64,000 nucleotides of DNA, taken from contig BOPV01000001.1 in assembly GCA_018332375.1 (NCBI GenBank), forward strand, positions 4,092,001 through 4,156,000, in the 5' to 3' direction. Of this stretch, positions 35,628-44,802 are shown in pieces. The notes beneath the pieces are model-generated. The model saw only the letters and a list, made by a program, of their open reading frames with translations. It was not told where the DNA came from and searched no databases. The translations under genes were made by a program, and so were the position numbers. Positions within the stretch are counted from its first letter, which is position 1. Each line of letters opens with the position of its first letter. Source of the DNA: Roseiterribacter gracilis (GTDB lineage: Bacteria; Pseudomonadota; Alphaproteobacteria; BOG-932; Roseiterribacteraceae).

Positions 35628-35655
35628 GGTTTCTGCCCGCTCAGCCGCAGAAACC
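35628..35655. promoter_or_regulatory. Inverted repeat upstream of the IclR gene
   Basis: GGTTTCTGC and GCAGAAACC, nine perfect bases each side of a ten-base spacer, between the DUF6624-like stop and the IclR start. It could be a terminator of the first gene (no T run on that strand) or an autoregulatory operator. Confidence 0.4.
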
Positions 35656-35666
35656 CTGGGCCGGTC

Positions 35667-36395
35667 TTAGTTTTTCCCGGCGCAGCTGGTGGGATCGACC
35701 GCGCTGCGATAGGTCGCCATCGGCGCCATCCCGGCGGCCGACCGCCGCTGATCCACCGTATCGGCGTCCTCGATTGGAAACGGTTCCCATTTGTTGGCGA
35801 CGCACCGACCCTGCGTGCCCCAGCGTTGCGGCTTGTGATCGGCAACGGCGATCCGGTCGTACAGAAAGGCGCGATGCCGTTCGGGCGACTCGCCCGACGC
35901 GGTCGACCGTTCGAGCAGTTGCAGCACGTGGCGCTGGAACGGGCGGTCGTGATCGGCATGCAGCGCGATCAACCAGGCGGCCGCTTCGGCGGCTTCGCCG
36001 AATTCTTTGGTCGACGGCCAGCCATATTTGTCGACGATCTGTTTCAGCCGTTCGGAATTGGCGCGGTCGCTTTGATCCGAGCGTTTCTGCACGCCGTCGG
36101 CGCAGCGCTTCTTCGCCGCTTCATCCAATTTTTCGCATTCAAGTTTGATCGTCTGCACGCCGCGCCGGATGGCCTGGTCGTGCCCGCGCATCGCGGCGAG
36201 CAGCGCCGGCACGCAATCGCGCGCATCGCATTTGATCGCAGCCAGCGCGTCGCCGGTCGGCTTCAACAATTGATCGTAGGCGCGCAGCTCGTCATCCACG
36301 GCGTCGGCCCGGGCAACCGCGAACGCATGCGAAGGCGCAACGGTTGCGGCGACGAGGGCAGCGGCAAATGTGGCGAACAGGACCAGGCGGACCAT
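35667..36395 (-). CDS. DUF6624-like exported protein
   Basis: 242 residues from ATG 36395 with GGAGA upstream. Signal peptide MVRLVLFATFAAALVAATVA, cleavage near SHA. The C-terminal half shows the DUF6624 pattern: IVDKYGWPSTKEFGEAAEAA, WLIALHADHDRPFQRHVLQL, FLYDRIAVADHKPQRWGTQG. The N-terminal half has four Cys that could pair. Function unknown. It diverges from the gene at 36536 across 140 bases. Confidence 0.78.
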   Translation of the reverse strand: MVRLVLFATFAAALVAATVAPSHAFAVARADAVDDELRAYDQLLKPTGDALAAIKCDARDCVPALLAAMRGHDQAIRRGVQTIKLECEKLDEAAKKRCADGVQKRSDQSDRANSERLKQIVDKYGWPSTKEFGEAAEAAAWLIALHADHDRPFQRHVLQLLERSTASGESPERHRAFLYDRIAVADHKPQRWGTQGRCVANKWEPFPIEDADTVDQRRSAAGMAPMATYRSAVDPTSCAGKN

Positions 36396-36535
36396 CGAAA
36401 TCTCCAGCAAATCGGCGCCAGTCCACCACGGATTCGGAAAGCGTCGCAATATCGCGCTGAGATCGCGACCGAACCGAAGCGCAAGGACGCAGATTCTGCT
36501 TCGTTAATTTCAGAAGCCTCGGTTACTGCTACCGG

Positions 36536-37696
36536 ATGCAAGGTCACGTCGATCCGTATCTGCGCTTAACCCTGTCGTCGGGCTCGGGGCGCGTGATGAA
36601 TTTGCATCGCGTGACGCGTCGTCTGCTCGCCAAGGGCGAGGGCGGCAAGCGCTTCTTCGGTACCACCGCGCTCAATGACGCGTACTTGATCAAAGACGTC
36701 GATCCGCGCATCGACCTGACGATGGATCGCGAGCGGATCCGGGTGCGCACCCGTATCTATCTGCCGTTCGATCCGGCCAATGCGTTCGAAGGCGGACAGA
36801 TGATCGATGTCGGCGCGCGCGATTATCGTTCCGCGCTCGAACAATTTGCCGACGTGCGCGTGCCCGAACGCAAGGCCGCGCTCGACACCGACATGGCGAT
36901 GCTGGGCGTGATGGATTCGCTGCCGTCGCTGGCGCCGTTTCTGGTGCGCGATCGGCTGGAGCGGGCCGGCTATCCGGTCGATGACCGCTATGTGCAGGTA
37001 TCGACCAACGAATGGGACGAAATCAGCCACTTCATCCGCACCCAGTTCCGCAAAATCATTCTTGCCGTGTTCGGCACTAACGGCTCGGGCAACGACGCCA
37101 AGTTGGATCAGCTGCTGCAGAAATTGTGGGACCTCGAAGACAAGCCGGCGCTGACCGCGCTGGCGGCTGCGTTCCGCCTACCGACGGAAAATCCGGAATC
37201 GACCTTCTATGCGTGGAAGGGCGTCATCTACTTCACGTACGAATACGGCACCTTCGCCGAGCGCATCCGGAAATTTCTGCTGTGGCTGAAAAACGACGCC
37301 ACCGTGCCGGCCTGGATCGCGGCGCCGATCCCGCAAGAGGTGAACCGTCTGCGCGACACGTTGTTCGCGCGCATGACGACGGATCTCGACGAGATCAACC
37401 AGCGGCTGGCGGCGTACCAGCAATCGTTCGACGATCTGTTCGGCGGCGGTGCCAAAGGTGCGCAGCCTTTCATCGAATTCCTGTCCAAGGCGTCACAGCA
37501 TTTCAACGTGCTGGGCGTCGCGATCGGCCGCGTGCAGCACGTGACGTTGGTCTGGGACCGCTTCAACACCGCACTCAAAGGCAAAGCGCCCAAACCTGAG
37601 ACGCTGGTCGAGTTGCTCGCTGCCTTGGCGCAAGTGCTGGGTGAGCCTGCGAATACGAACGCGATTGCGCCGACGGTGGCGACGGCGCGGATTTAG
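36536..37696 (+). CDS. Protein of unknown function
   Basis: 386 residues from ATG 36536; ATG 36596 (MNLHRVTRRLLAKGEGG) is an alternative. I do not recognise a family. There is no signal peptide or membrane segment. The N-terminal ~140 residues look beta-rich and the C-terminal half is helical (WDEISHFIRTQFRKIILAVF, DEINQRLAAYQQSFDDLFGG). Base composition and codon use match the chromosome. It is the last gene before the AT-richer accessory stretch. Confidence 0.75.
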   Translation: MQGHVDPYLRLTLSSGSGRVMNLHRVTRRLLAKGEGGKRFFGTTALNDAYLIKDVDPRIDLTMDRERIRVRTRIYLPFDPANAFEGGQMIDVGARDYRSALEQFADVRVPERKAALDTDMAMLGVMDSLPSLAPFLVRDRLERAGYPVDDRYVQVSTNEWDEISHFIRTQFRKIILAVFGTNGSGNDAKLDQLLQKLWDLEDKPALTALAAAFRLPTENPESTFYAWKGVIYFTYEYGTFAERIRKFLLWLKNDATVPAWIAAPIPQEVNRLRDTLFARMTTDLDEINQRLAAYQQSFDDLFGGGAKGAQPFIEFLSKASQHFNVLGVAIGRVQHVTLVWDRFNTALKGKAPKPETLVELLAALAQVLGEPANTNAIAPTVATARI

Positions 37697-38071
37697 GCAG
37701 CGCGATTGTGCACGAACGATTCGTGCGCCGCTCGATTTCCTCCTCACTTATTTGGGCAGTTGCCTCGTTTTGAAGCTGCATGTCGCGGACGAAGCTGACA
37801 TGGAGATTGCGAAGCGATGCTCTACGGACATAGGCGCGTGAATAAGCGCCGAAATGTGAAACGCATATAAATAAATAGCTTGTCAGTTTCGCCGGTGCTC
37901 CTCTAATTGGCGTCGCAGTTCGGTAGAACCACCGGAGTACGCGTCGATGCCAGAAGACGACGATTAGAAGCTCGGGCGCGCTCGCGCCGCTTCCGCCGCT
38001 TTCCCAATCCAAAATTGCAATCGCGAACGCCACTTCGGCGAACGCACACGCTTGTCCGCAGGGAGCCGACC
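37697..38071. other. 375-base intergenic region, AT-richer, left edge of accessory island
   Basis: No convincing gene. It contains an AT-rich patch at about 37861-37880 with TATAAA at 37866, a possible -10 element without a recognisable -35. A GGGAG ribosome site at 38061-38065 serves the following gene. The composition drop begins here. Confidence 0.5.
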
Positions 38072-41000
38072 ATGACGACGTCCATCAGCAGCGACGGCCT
38101 GCTTTCCACCTTGTTGCGCTGGCCCGGTGCGAATGACGACGGCGGTTCCGATACGCCGACTCGCGCGCAGGATGGTGGCGCGAACGGGTTCGGCGATGCC
38201 TATAGTTTGGATGTCGATACCAGCGCAGCTTCGGCGCTGGCGGATGCGGAAACCGCGATTGCCAGCGGCGATGCCGATGCGCTCCGAAGCGCCTATGCGC
38301 GCGCTACCGACGCGTATGTGTCGCGATATGGCGCGATCAGCGGCCAGGGCGGCGACGCCGCCGATCAGCTTACGACCGATCTCGTGCGCATCGGCGTTTT
38401 GAGTGCAGAGGGCGGCCATACAGCGCTCGGCGCCGTGCAGGCTGTGCTGCAGAACGATCCAGCGAGCGCGAAAGCTGCGCTAATCCAGGCGCTGTTAGAC
38501 GCGACGCAAACGGACCAGGCCGCGGCGCCGGGGAATCAATATGACGTCTTTACGCCGGAAGAGGGTGGGGGTGGTCTGCAGGCGTTTGCCGCGTTCGCGT
38601 CGGCGCAGAGTTTTTCTACGGCAAGCGTGACGTCGCTACCGCCGGAGCAAATCCAGCCCTGGAGCGGACCGAACTCGTTCGGCAACGGTAATCTGCTCGC
38701 GATTTCCCAGGAAAACGCTTCCGCGCAAACGCAGTGGTACAATATCGAAGTCGCGGTCGGGCCGCTCTACTACCAGCATCAGCCAGTCGACTTCACGTCG
38801 CAGTTCTCGACGTTGCTGAACGAGTACGAAGCGAAATTCGGTTCGCTGGCGGCTTCCCAATTCGGTGCTGCGCAGTTCATTCAGGACCTCGAGTCGCTGG
38901 ATATGATCGGCGCCAGCAACGCGTCATCGCTGTTCTCGAGTTTCCAGACGGCATGGAATAGCGGTGCGAGCGAAGCGACGCTGAAACAGCAGCTCGCGAG
39001 CAATGCGTCGGCTGCGGTCAATTCCTATGTCCCGAATCCGGTTGGCGGCTGGCAATCGCCGGGGACGACGATCACACCTTTGCCGGCGCAGACGGGTAGT
39101 CAGCCTGGTTCGGGTGGCGGTTCAAGCGGTGGCTCGGGCACGACACTGCCGCCGCAAGTCGTGCTGCCGTGGAGCGGTCCGAACACGTTCGGCGATGGCA
39201 ACCAGCTTGGCATCTCTCAGACGAGCGCGTCGGCCAAGGCGCAATGGTACAACATCGAAGTCGGGATCGATCCGCTCTACCACCAGCATCAGGCGGTCGA
39301 TTTCAGCGGCCAGTTCCAGACGCTGTTGGGCGAGTACGAAACCAAGTTCGGTTCGTTGAGCACGTCGCAGCTCGGCGCAGCGCAGTTCATCCAGGATCTC
39401 GAAGCGCTTGTGATGATCGGCGCGAGCAATGCGTCGTCGCTGTTTTCAAGCTTCCAGTCGGCATGGAATAGTGGCGCCAGCGCCGCGACGCTGAAATCGC
39501 AACTCGCGAATGCTGCGTCGGCGGCAGTCAATTCCTATATTCCCAATCCGGTCGGCGGTTGGCAGTCGCCGGGCACGATCATCACGCCGTTGCCGGTGCA
39601 GGGTGGAAGCCAGCCGGTTTCTCCGCCGCCACCTCCACCGCCTCCACCGCCCGTAACCGTTCCGCCGCCGCCACCTCCGCCGCCAGCCACGGTGACGTTG
39701 CAGTCGCTTGCAACCGACTATCTGTCGGGCCTGTACACGACCGTGCTCGGTCGTGCGCCGGACACGGCTGGGTTGACGACGCAGCGCGATGCGTTCGTCG
39801 CGTTCGCGACGACCAACGGCATTGCCGCAGCAGAGAAACAGTTCGCGACCCAGTTCGTGAACTCGTCCGAGGGCGTCGCCTACAGCAACGCAATCCAGGC
39901 AGCGACCGTACCGCCGCCGCCACCACCGCCGCCCGACGTGATCGGCAATTTCGCGACGCAGTTTATCGGCAATCTTTACGTCAACGTGCTGGGGCGTTCC
40001 GCTGACGCAGGCGGTCTTGCGACGCAGGTCGCTGCGTTCCGCAGCTATGCCGCCGCGGGCGGCATTTCCGCGGCCGAGATCAACATTGCGTCGCAGATCG
40101 CGCACTCGTCGGAAGCGCAGCAACACAACGCGGTCGACGGCGCGAGCTTTCTGACCAGCCTGTATCTCGACGAGCTGGGGCGCGCACCGGACAGTGCCGG
40201 TCTGACGGTGCAGTTGAACGCGTTCAACGCCGAAGTGGCAAGCGCCGGCATCGCCGCCGCCGAATCCGACTTCGCGGCCGCGTTCGCGAATTCCGGCGAA
40301 GGGCAGGCGCATAGTGCAGCGTTGCAAGCGGCTGCGAACTACACGCCGCCGACGCAGGGTGTGAACACGGCGCCGATTTCGAACTATGCAAGCCAGTTTC
40401 TCAGCAAGCTGTACGACACGGTACTGGGCCGACCGGCGGATGCGAGTGGACTCGCGACGCAGGTGGCCGCGTTTACGAGCTACGCGGTTGCGAATGGGAT
40501 TCGTGCGGCGCAGGTGCAGTTTGCTTCGAACTTTGCGGACTCTGCGGAGGCGATTGCGCGTGATGCGGGCATCTCGACCGTGCCCGTCGACGACCCAGCG
40601 CGGACAGCAGCAAAAGCATTCTTGAGCGATCTGTATAAGCAGCTTGTTGGACACGCCGCGGAAAATACCGCGCTTGAGGTGCAGGCGACCGACTTTTTGT
40701 CATATGCAAACGCGCACGGACAAGCTGCGGCCAAAACGGAATTCCAAGCGCGCATATACAACTCTACAGAAGCGACGACATTCCGCGGCCAGCAGCTATC
40801 CAGTGGTCAGGGCGCTTCGCTGACAATCCGAGATTTGTTCGCAGCGACTTCGCCAGAAACAACCGCTGTGAATAAAGCGCGCGCGACCGTTGCAGCGAAC
40901 TACTTAATTTCGCTTTATGGCACGGTGCTCGGACGTTCTGCTGATGCAGGCGGATTGAAGGTTCAGACCGCGGCCTTCATCAGCTTCGCAAAGCAGAACG

Positions 41001-42358
41001 GCTTCGTCGCCGCCGAAGACGAGTTCTATTGGCGTTTCAAAGAGAGCCGCGAGTACTCCGATACGCACGGTCACACGTACAACTTGATGCTTGACGATGG
41101 TGACCCGAACGATGGAAGCGGAGGGGACAACACCGGCGGGACAGGAACCGGATCGGACACGCCGCGAAACGGAGCTGCGCCGTCGGGATCCCATATTCCC
41201 GGGCTGACGTATAGTCTCGCTGGTTCCGTCGTGACGTTTGATAGCGTTGGAAAGCCGCTCGGTGTTGATGGGTATGATCCACCAGATGACCAGATTGCGG
41301 GCTACGCAGCAGACGGGACGCCGCTTCTCAAATTCAATCCGGGCGATCTGAATCGAGGGGTACTGTACACGCTCACGCCGGTCACAAACGACGGTGAGAA
41401 TCTCCCTTCTTCTCTCGCACCGCTGCTCTTCCTGGGTGGAAATCAATCGCTGGCAACCGGCTACGCGGGTGGCCAGGAATTTAACGTGGCATCGCGCGAT
41501 GTTTCGAACCAAGTCTCCGCAATGGTGAGCATCGACATGATGCGAAACGGCGTGAATTCCAACTTGGGAGTCGCGGACATCGTGCTTGGCGGCAGCACGT
41601 TCACGTTACGCACGACGGCCGAGGGAGCGTTGGCAGTTCTGACAGACGCGGACAACAAAGTGTACGGCCAACTTCAAGACGGACGTTTACTACAGCTTGG
41701 GTCCATCGATTCGATCGACCAGTTCACGGCTAATTCGCCGCTTTCGATCAGTGCCGGCGGCTCAACTGTGATTTACAGTTCAGACGGAATGGTTGTGTGG
41801 GGCGTTCGAAACGCAAGCGGTGCCGACACAACGCCGCCCGGTTGGTACAATCCAGCCGCGGACGGCACAATAATCTTCGGCAACGTAGCTGGTCCGGCTG
41901 TCTCAACGACACCACGACCGCTCGATAAAAAGTTCATCAACTTTTTCGATAAGCAGTCCGCGGCGATTATGAAAGTCGCCGGGCAGCTCGGCGTCGATCC
42001 GTCACTTTTGTTCGGACTCTCTGCGTTTGAAACGGGATGGGGAGCAAGTCCGCAGTTCAACAACCTAAACAACCCATTCGGGGCAACTCCTGGCGGGCAA
42101 GGATCGACGCCAGTCACCTATAATTCTTTTGACTCTGCATGGCAGAATTGGGCGAACCAATGGGGTTCGAGAGTCGAGGGTGTAGGCGGAGACGTTGATC
42201 GATTCATTTCGGCGCTTCTGGTCGACAACCGTGGTGTACCGAATACCGACAATCGAGGATCATATAATACCGAAACGCCCAACTATGCGCAGTTGGTCAA
42301 AAATACGATTTTGAGCGTGCCGACAAAGTTGAACCAGTGGGCGAGCGCAAATCCGTAA
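38072..42358 (+). CDS. Giant mosaic protein: tandem repeats, poly-Pro, six DUF4214-type repeats, C-terminal glucosaminidase-like domain
   Basis: 1428 residues from ATG 38072 with GGGAG before it; no signal peptide. Residues ~1-190: Ala/Asp-rich helical region. ~196-340 and ~366-510: two near-identical repeats beginning PWSGPN(S/T)FG(N/D)GN. ~516-540: proline tracts. ~543-1000: six DUF4214-type repeats, pattern LY..VLGR..D..G L..Q..AF. ~1008-1035: Gly/Asp/Thr-rich linker. ~1040-1280: unrecognised domain. ~1287-1428: glucosaminidase/lysozyme-like domain with candidate catalytic Glu1320 in SAFETGWGASPQFNNLNNPF, close to the ESGWG...NNLFG signature. DUF4214 proteins are often extracellular and without Sec signals, so type I export is likely; no transporter is in the window. 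From about 40.58 kb the codons become more AT-rich, suggesting the tail was joined later. Confidence 0.85.
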   Translation: MTTSISSDGLLSTLLRWPGANDDGGSDTPTRAQDGGANGFGDAYSLDVDTSAASALADAETAIASGDADALRSAYARATDAYVSRYGAISGQGGDAADQLTTDLVRIGVLSAEGGHTALGAVQAVLQNDPASAKAALIQALLDATQTDQAAAPGNQYDVFTPEEGGGGLQAFAAFASAQSFSTASVTSLPPEQIQPWSGPNSFGNGNLLAISQENASAQTQWYNIEVAVGPLYYQHQPVDFTSQFSTLLNEYEAKFGSLAASQFGAAQFIQDLESLDMIGASNASSLFSSFQTAWNSGASEATLKQQLASNASAAVNSYVPNPVGGWQSPGTTITPLPAQTGSQPGSGGGSSGGSGTTLPPQVVLPWSGPNTFGDGNQLGISQTSASAKAQWYNIEVGIDPLYHQHQAVDFSGQFQTLLGEYETKFGSLSTSQLGAAQFIQDLEALVMIGASNASSLFSSFQSAWNSGASAATLKSQLANAASAAVNSYIPNPVGGWQSPGTIITPLPVQGGSQPVSPPPPPPPPPPVTVPPPPPPPPATVTLQSLATDYLSGLYTTVLGRAPDTAGLTTQRDAFVAFATTNGIAAAEKQFATQFVNSSEGVAYSNAIQAATVPPPPPPPPDVIGNFATQFIGNLYVNVLGRSADAGGLATQVAAFRSYAAAGGISAAEINIASQIAHSSEAQQHNAVDGASFLTSLYLDELGRAPDSAGLTVQLNAFNAEVASAGIAAAESDFAAAFANSGEGQAHSAALQAAANYTPPTQGVNTAPISNYASQFLSKLYDTVLGRPADASGLATQVAAFTSYAVANGIRAAQVQFASNFADSAEAIARDAGISTVPVDDPARTAAKAFLSDLYKQLVGHAAENTALEVQATDFLSYANAHGQAAAKTEFQARIYNSTEATTFRGQQLSSGQGASLTIRDLFAATSPETTAVNKARATVAANYLISLYGTVLGRSADAGGLKVQTAAFISFAKQNGFVAAEDEFYWRFKESREYSDTHGHTYNLMLDDGDPNDGSGGDNTGGTGTGSDTPRNGAAPSGSHIPGLTYSLAGSVVTFDSVGKPLGVDGYDPPDDQIAGYAADGTPLLKFNPGDLNRGVLYTLTPVTNDGENLPSSLAPLLFLGGNQSLATGYAGGQEFNVASRDVSNQVSAMVSIDMMRNGVNSNLGVADIVLGGSTFTLRTTAEGALAVLTDADNKVYGQLQDGRLLQLGSIDSIDQFTANSPLSISAGGSTVIYSSDGMVVWGVRNASGADTTPPGWYNPAADGTIIFGNVAGPAVSTTPRPLDKKFINFFDKQSAAIMKVAGQLGVDPSLLFGLSAFETGWGASPQFNNLNNPFGATPGGQGSTPVTYNSFDSAWQNWANQWGSRVEGVGGDVDRFISALLVDNRGVPNTDNRGSYNTETPNYAQLVKNTILSVPTKLNQWASANP

Positions 42359-42369
42359 GGCTAGACAAA

Positions 42370-42942
42370 ATGCTCCTCAGATTGACGCCTCTTTTTCTTT
42401 CGCTGCTATGCGTGAGCGTGACTCTTGTTGCGCATGCGGACGTATATCGCGACCCGAACTTCCGCATTAGTTTGCTTGATGCGGGGGCACACAAAGTTTG
42501 CAAGCCGGAGTCATACGAGCATGGCTCAGGAATTTGGATTTTGCTTCAAGATGGCAATACAAACTGCGACGATAAAAACGCGGCGACCATGCGCGTATAT
42601 GCATCATACAACACGTTAGAGCCTGCCGACTTTACGTCGGTCTTAAATTTCAATTGCGCAGCGACATTATCGAGGATCGGCGGGATGCGTGTGAAGGCAC
42701 CATCGGGCCTGCAGATTGGCGGCAAACGATCGGCGACGTGCCGAGTTGATGGAGACAGCGAACGAATTGAAGTGATCGTTTTAACCCAGTTGCCAATGGG
42801 TGACGCGAAGAGAAGTGTTCGTGATGCGCCCGGTATCAATCTTTATGCAAACCTGCAGACCACTAAAGACCGGTACCGGCTGGACTTGTCAGAGTTTAAA
42901 AAGATGTTGCGATCGACGCGCATCTTACCAGCGGAAAGATAA
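42370..42942 (+). CDS. Secreted protein of unknown function, directly downstream of the mosaic hydrolase
   Basis: 190 residues from ATG 42370, 11 bases after the previous stop. Signal peptide MLLRLTPLFLSLLCVSVTLVAHA. The mature part has four or so Cys (HKVCKPE, NTNCDDK, FNCAAT, SATCRVD), so disulfide-bonded in the periplasm. No family recognised. Low GC and A/T-ending codons, unlike the core genes. Close spacing suggests co-expression with the hydrolase-domain gene; a role as partner or protector is inference only. Confidence 0.75.
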   Translation: MLLRLTPLFLSLLCVSVTLVAHADVYRDPNFRISLLDAGAHKVCKPESYEHGSGIWILLQDGNTNCDDKNAATMRVYASYNTLEPADFTSVLNFNCAATLSRIGGMRVKAPSGLQIGGKRSATCRVDGDSERIEVIVLTQLPMGDAKRSVRDAPGINLYANLQTTKDRYRLDLSEFKKMLRSTRILPAER

Positions 42943-43206
42943 GTTGCGCATTTGGGCGGCGCGCGAGCTATCCGTGCGGATTCAAGCGCACAACTCACCA
43001 AGTTTCCTTTTGAATTTCGCCATACCGGCAATATACTTCCAGCGCCTTCTCGCAGAAGGCGGCCGAACGAAGTGCTAGAGACACCTCGCCCGGCCTGGCC
43101 ACAAACCAAACGGAGCTTGGATCATGGTTGATTCCGAGAATACTCGACCTTTGCCCGCTTGCAGAACCCCGCATCCTCTGGCCGCGAACCGGGCGCAGGT
43201 GCGGAC

Positions 43207-43623
43207 ATGACGGCGCCCTCCAAAGCGACCGAAGATCCCGCGTTGATCCTGTGTGCTGTGTGGCGGCAGGACCGTGAACAGCTCGAAGCGTTGCTGCGCG
43301 AAACCAACAAGCGCGAACGCGCGATGTTCGATGCAACGCCCGAACATGCGGGCGAGGCGAAGCGTCTGTTCCTGGACGCGGCGAAGCTGAGCGACGCCCA
43401 GGGCGACAAGGTCGAGGGGCTGGCGCAGGGTATCTTCCGCATCAAGGCCAAGTCGCTCGCGGGCGCGATCGCCAAACTGACCGTCGCGCTACGCCAGACC
43501 GAACCATCGCCGCGCACGGACCAGGAGCCGTGGTCCTATCTGCGCAACGTCGAAGCCGATTTCGAACGTCTGCAGGCGGAAGCAGCCAACGGGACCGAAA
43601 CGCCAGACAAATCGAACGCTTGA
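43207..43623 (+). CDS. Small cytoplasmic protein of unknown function
   Basis: 138 residues from ATG 43207 (MTAPSKATEDPALIL); an earlier start at 43159 is weaker. Mostly helical and charged. The stretch QGIFRIKAKSLAGAIAKLTV followed by PWSYLRNVEADFERLQ resembles small alphaproteobacterial proteins often met near mobile or accessory DNA. Codon use here is GC-rich like the core genome, unlike its neighbours. An 8-base inverted repeat (43631-43664) follows. Confidence 0.65.
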   Translation: MTAPSKATEDPALILCAVWRQDREQLEALLRETNKRERAMFDATPEHAGEAKRLFLDAAKLSDAQGDKVEGLAQGIFRIKAKSLAGAIAKLTVALRQTEPSPRTDQEPWSYLRNVEADFERLQAEAANGTETPDKSNA

Positions 43624-43755
43624 GATCAATCGTGGGCCGGTCGACATTACGTGGCTGGCCCACGAGGCTGAAGTTACTGATGCCGCGCCTAGAACCTAGT
43701 GACGTGCCGTGACTGGATTGCAGCGAGATTTTGGGAGCCAGCCATAAAGCACCTA

Positions 43756-44097
43756 ATGTCGATGCTAACGCTGCTCGCGATCGCGTCGTGTGTCAGCACC
43801 GCGGAAGCGGAGCGCGAACGGTGGATTCACATCGAGAATCTTCGTAATAGCTATGAGCCTCTGCCGTTCCACGCCCCTCAGTCGCGGGAAGAGAAGCAGG
43901 TCGCAAACGTGGCTGAGGCTCGCATAGCAAGAGCTTTCCCTACATTCCGCAAAGACGATTGGTCGGTCGTCATTCTTGATGCGGGAACGGAGTGGGAAGT
44001 CACGTACTCACCTCCCAACGACGCCGAAGGCGGAGGACCGAGTGTCTTCCTAAAGAAGCGATCACTCGAGACGCTTCGTTTCGAGCTGTATCAGTGA
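43756..44097 (+). CDS. Small exported protein (possible lipoprotein), resembles NTF2-fold immunity proteins
   Basis: 113 residues from ATG 43756; a GTG at 43699 is the alternative. The signal MSMLTLLAIASCVSTAEA could be cut after AEA, or IASC may act as a lipobox. The mature part, VANVAEARIARAFPTFRKDD WSV..., then WEVTYSPPNDAEGGGPSVFL with a final LRFELYQ strand, has the layout of NTF2-fold immunity proteins (Imm/NTF2-like: helix, strand, GG, strand). The similarity is by eye and weak. AT-rich codons. Confidence 0.55.
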   Translation: MSMLTLLAIASCVSTAEAERERWIHIENLRNSYEPLPFHAPQSREEKQVANVAEARIARAFPTFRKDDWSVVILDAGTEWEVTYSPPNDAEGGGPSVFLKKRSLETLRFELYQ

Positions 44098-44152
44098 ACT
44101 AGATGTTCGACGCATCGAAGTTCGGTGGAGGCAACGCGGGCGGGCGAATGCA

Positions 44153-44761
44153 ATGAAGAGCTTTTTGGCCCTAACGATGGTTGTGTCAGGCTTAGCGTAT
44201 TCATCTGCGCCGTGTCTGGCATCTGAGCAGCCGGCTAACGTGCGAGCTCGAATACTTGGCGTGCCGCTCGTGATTCCAGTCGAATATATTTCGCATCAGC
44301 AACCCGTCGTCAGCGACAACATGGTGATACTTGCTGTCGAGCTGCCGACGGTCTGGGCTGTGAAGGACCCGTCGAAGAGATACGGGCAGCCGCCATTGGG
44401 GAATCTCGACGTGGCGCTAGTTTATCTTAGTCGCGATTTAGCACCGCCGCCGGCGCAGTTGCTTCGGAATTCATGCGGTAATTCGCGATGTCACGAAGCC
44501 GGCGTTGGCCCGAGCGGCTTCAAGGTTTTCAGCGTGCGAAGTCCAGCGCCGTATGTCGAACGACTGTACGTTATCGATGATGGAGACGGTGGGGCTTTTC
44601 TTTCTTGCGGCGCCGATGCGGGCGCGCAGCCTTTTTGCCGGACGTTTGGAGAAAACATGCATGGCGTCGCCGTAGATGTCCGGTTCTCGGAAACGCATTT
44701 GCAGGATTGGCCGGAGATACAAGTTCGCCTGCGCGCGCTTATTGGAAGTTTCGTCAAATAA
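44153..44761 (+). CDS. Secreted protein of unknown function
   Basis: 202 residues. Signal peptide MKSFLALTMVVSGLAYSSAP, cleavage near LAS. Mature protein with four Cys (RNSCGNSRCHE, FLSCGADA, PFCRTFG), probably two disulfides. I recognise no family. It ends 41 bases before the convergent EamA gene, where the GC-rich core resumes. Confidence 0.7.
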   Translation: MKSFLALTMVVSGLAYSSAPCLASEQPANVRARILGVPLVIPVEYISHQQPVVSDNMVILAVELPTVWAVKDPSKRYGQPPLGNLDVALVYLSRDLAPPPAQLLRNSCGNSRCHEAGVGPSGFKVFSVRSPAPYVERLYVIDDGDGGAFLSCGADAGAQPFCRTFGENMHGVAVDVRFSETHLQDWPEIQVRLRALIGSFVK

Positions 44762-44802
44762 ACATGGCCCTCTGCCCGGTCGGCGGGTGCAACGCAGGCT
44801 GC

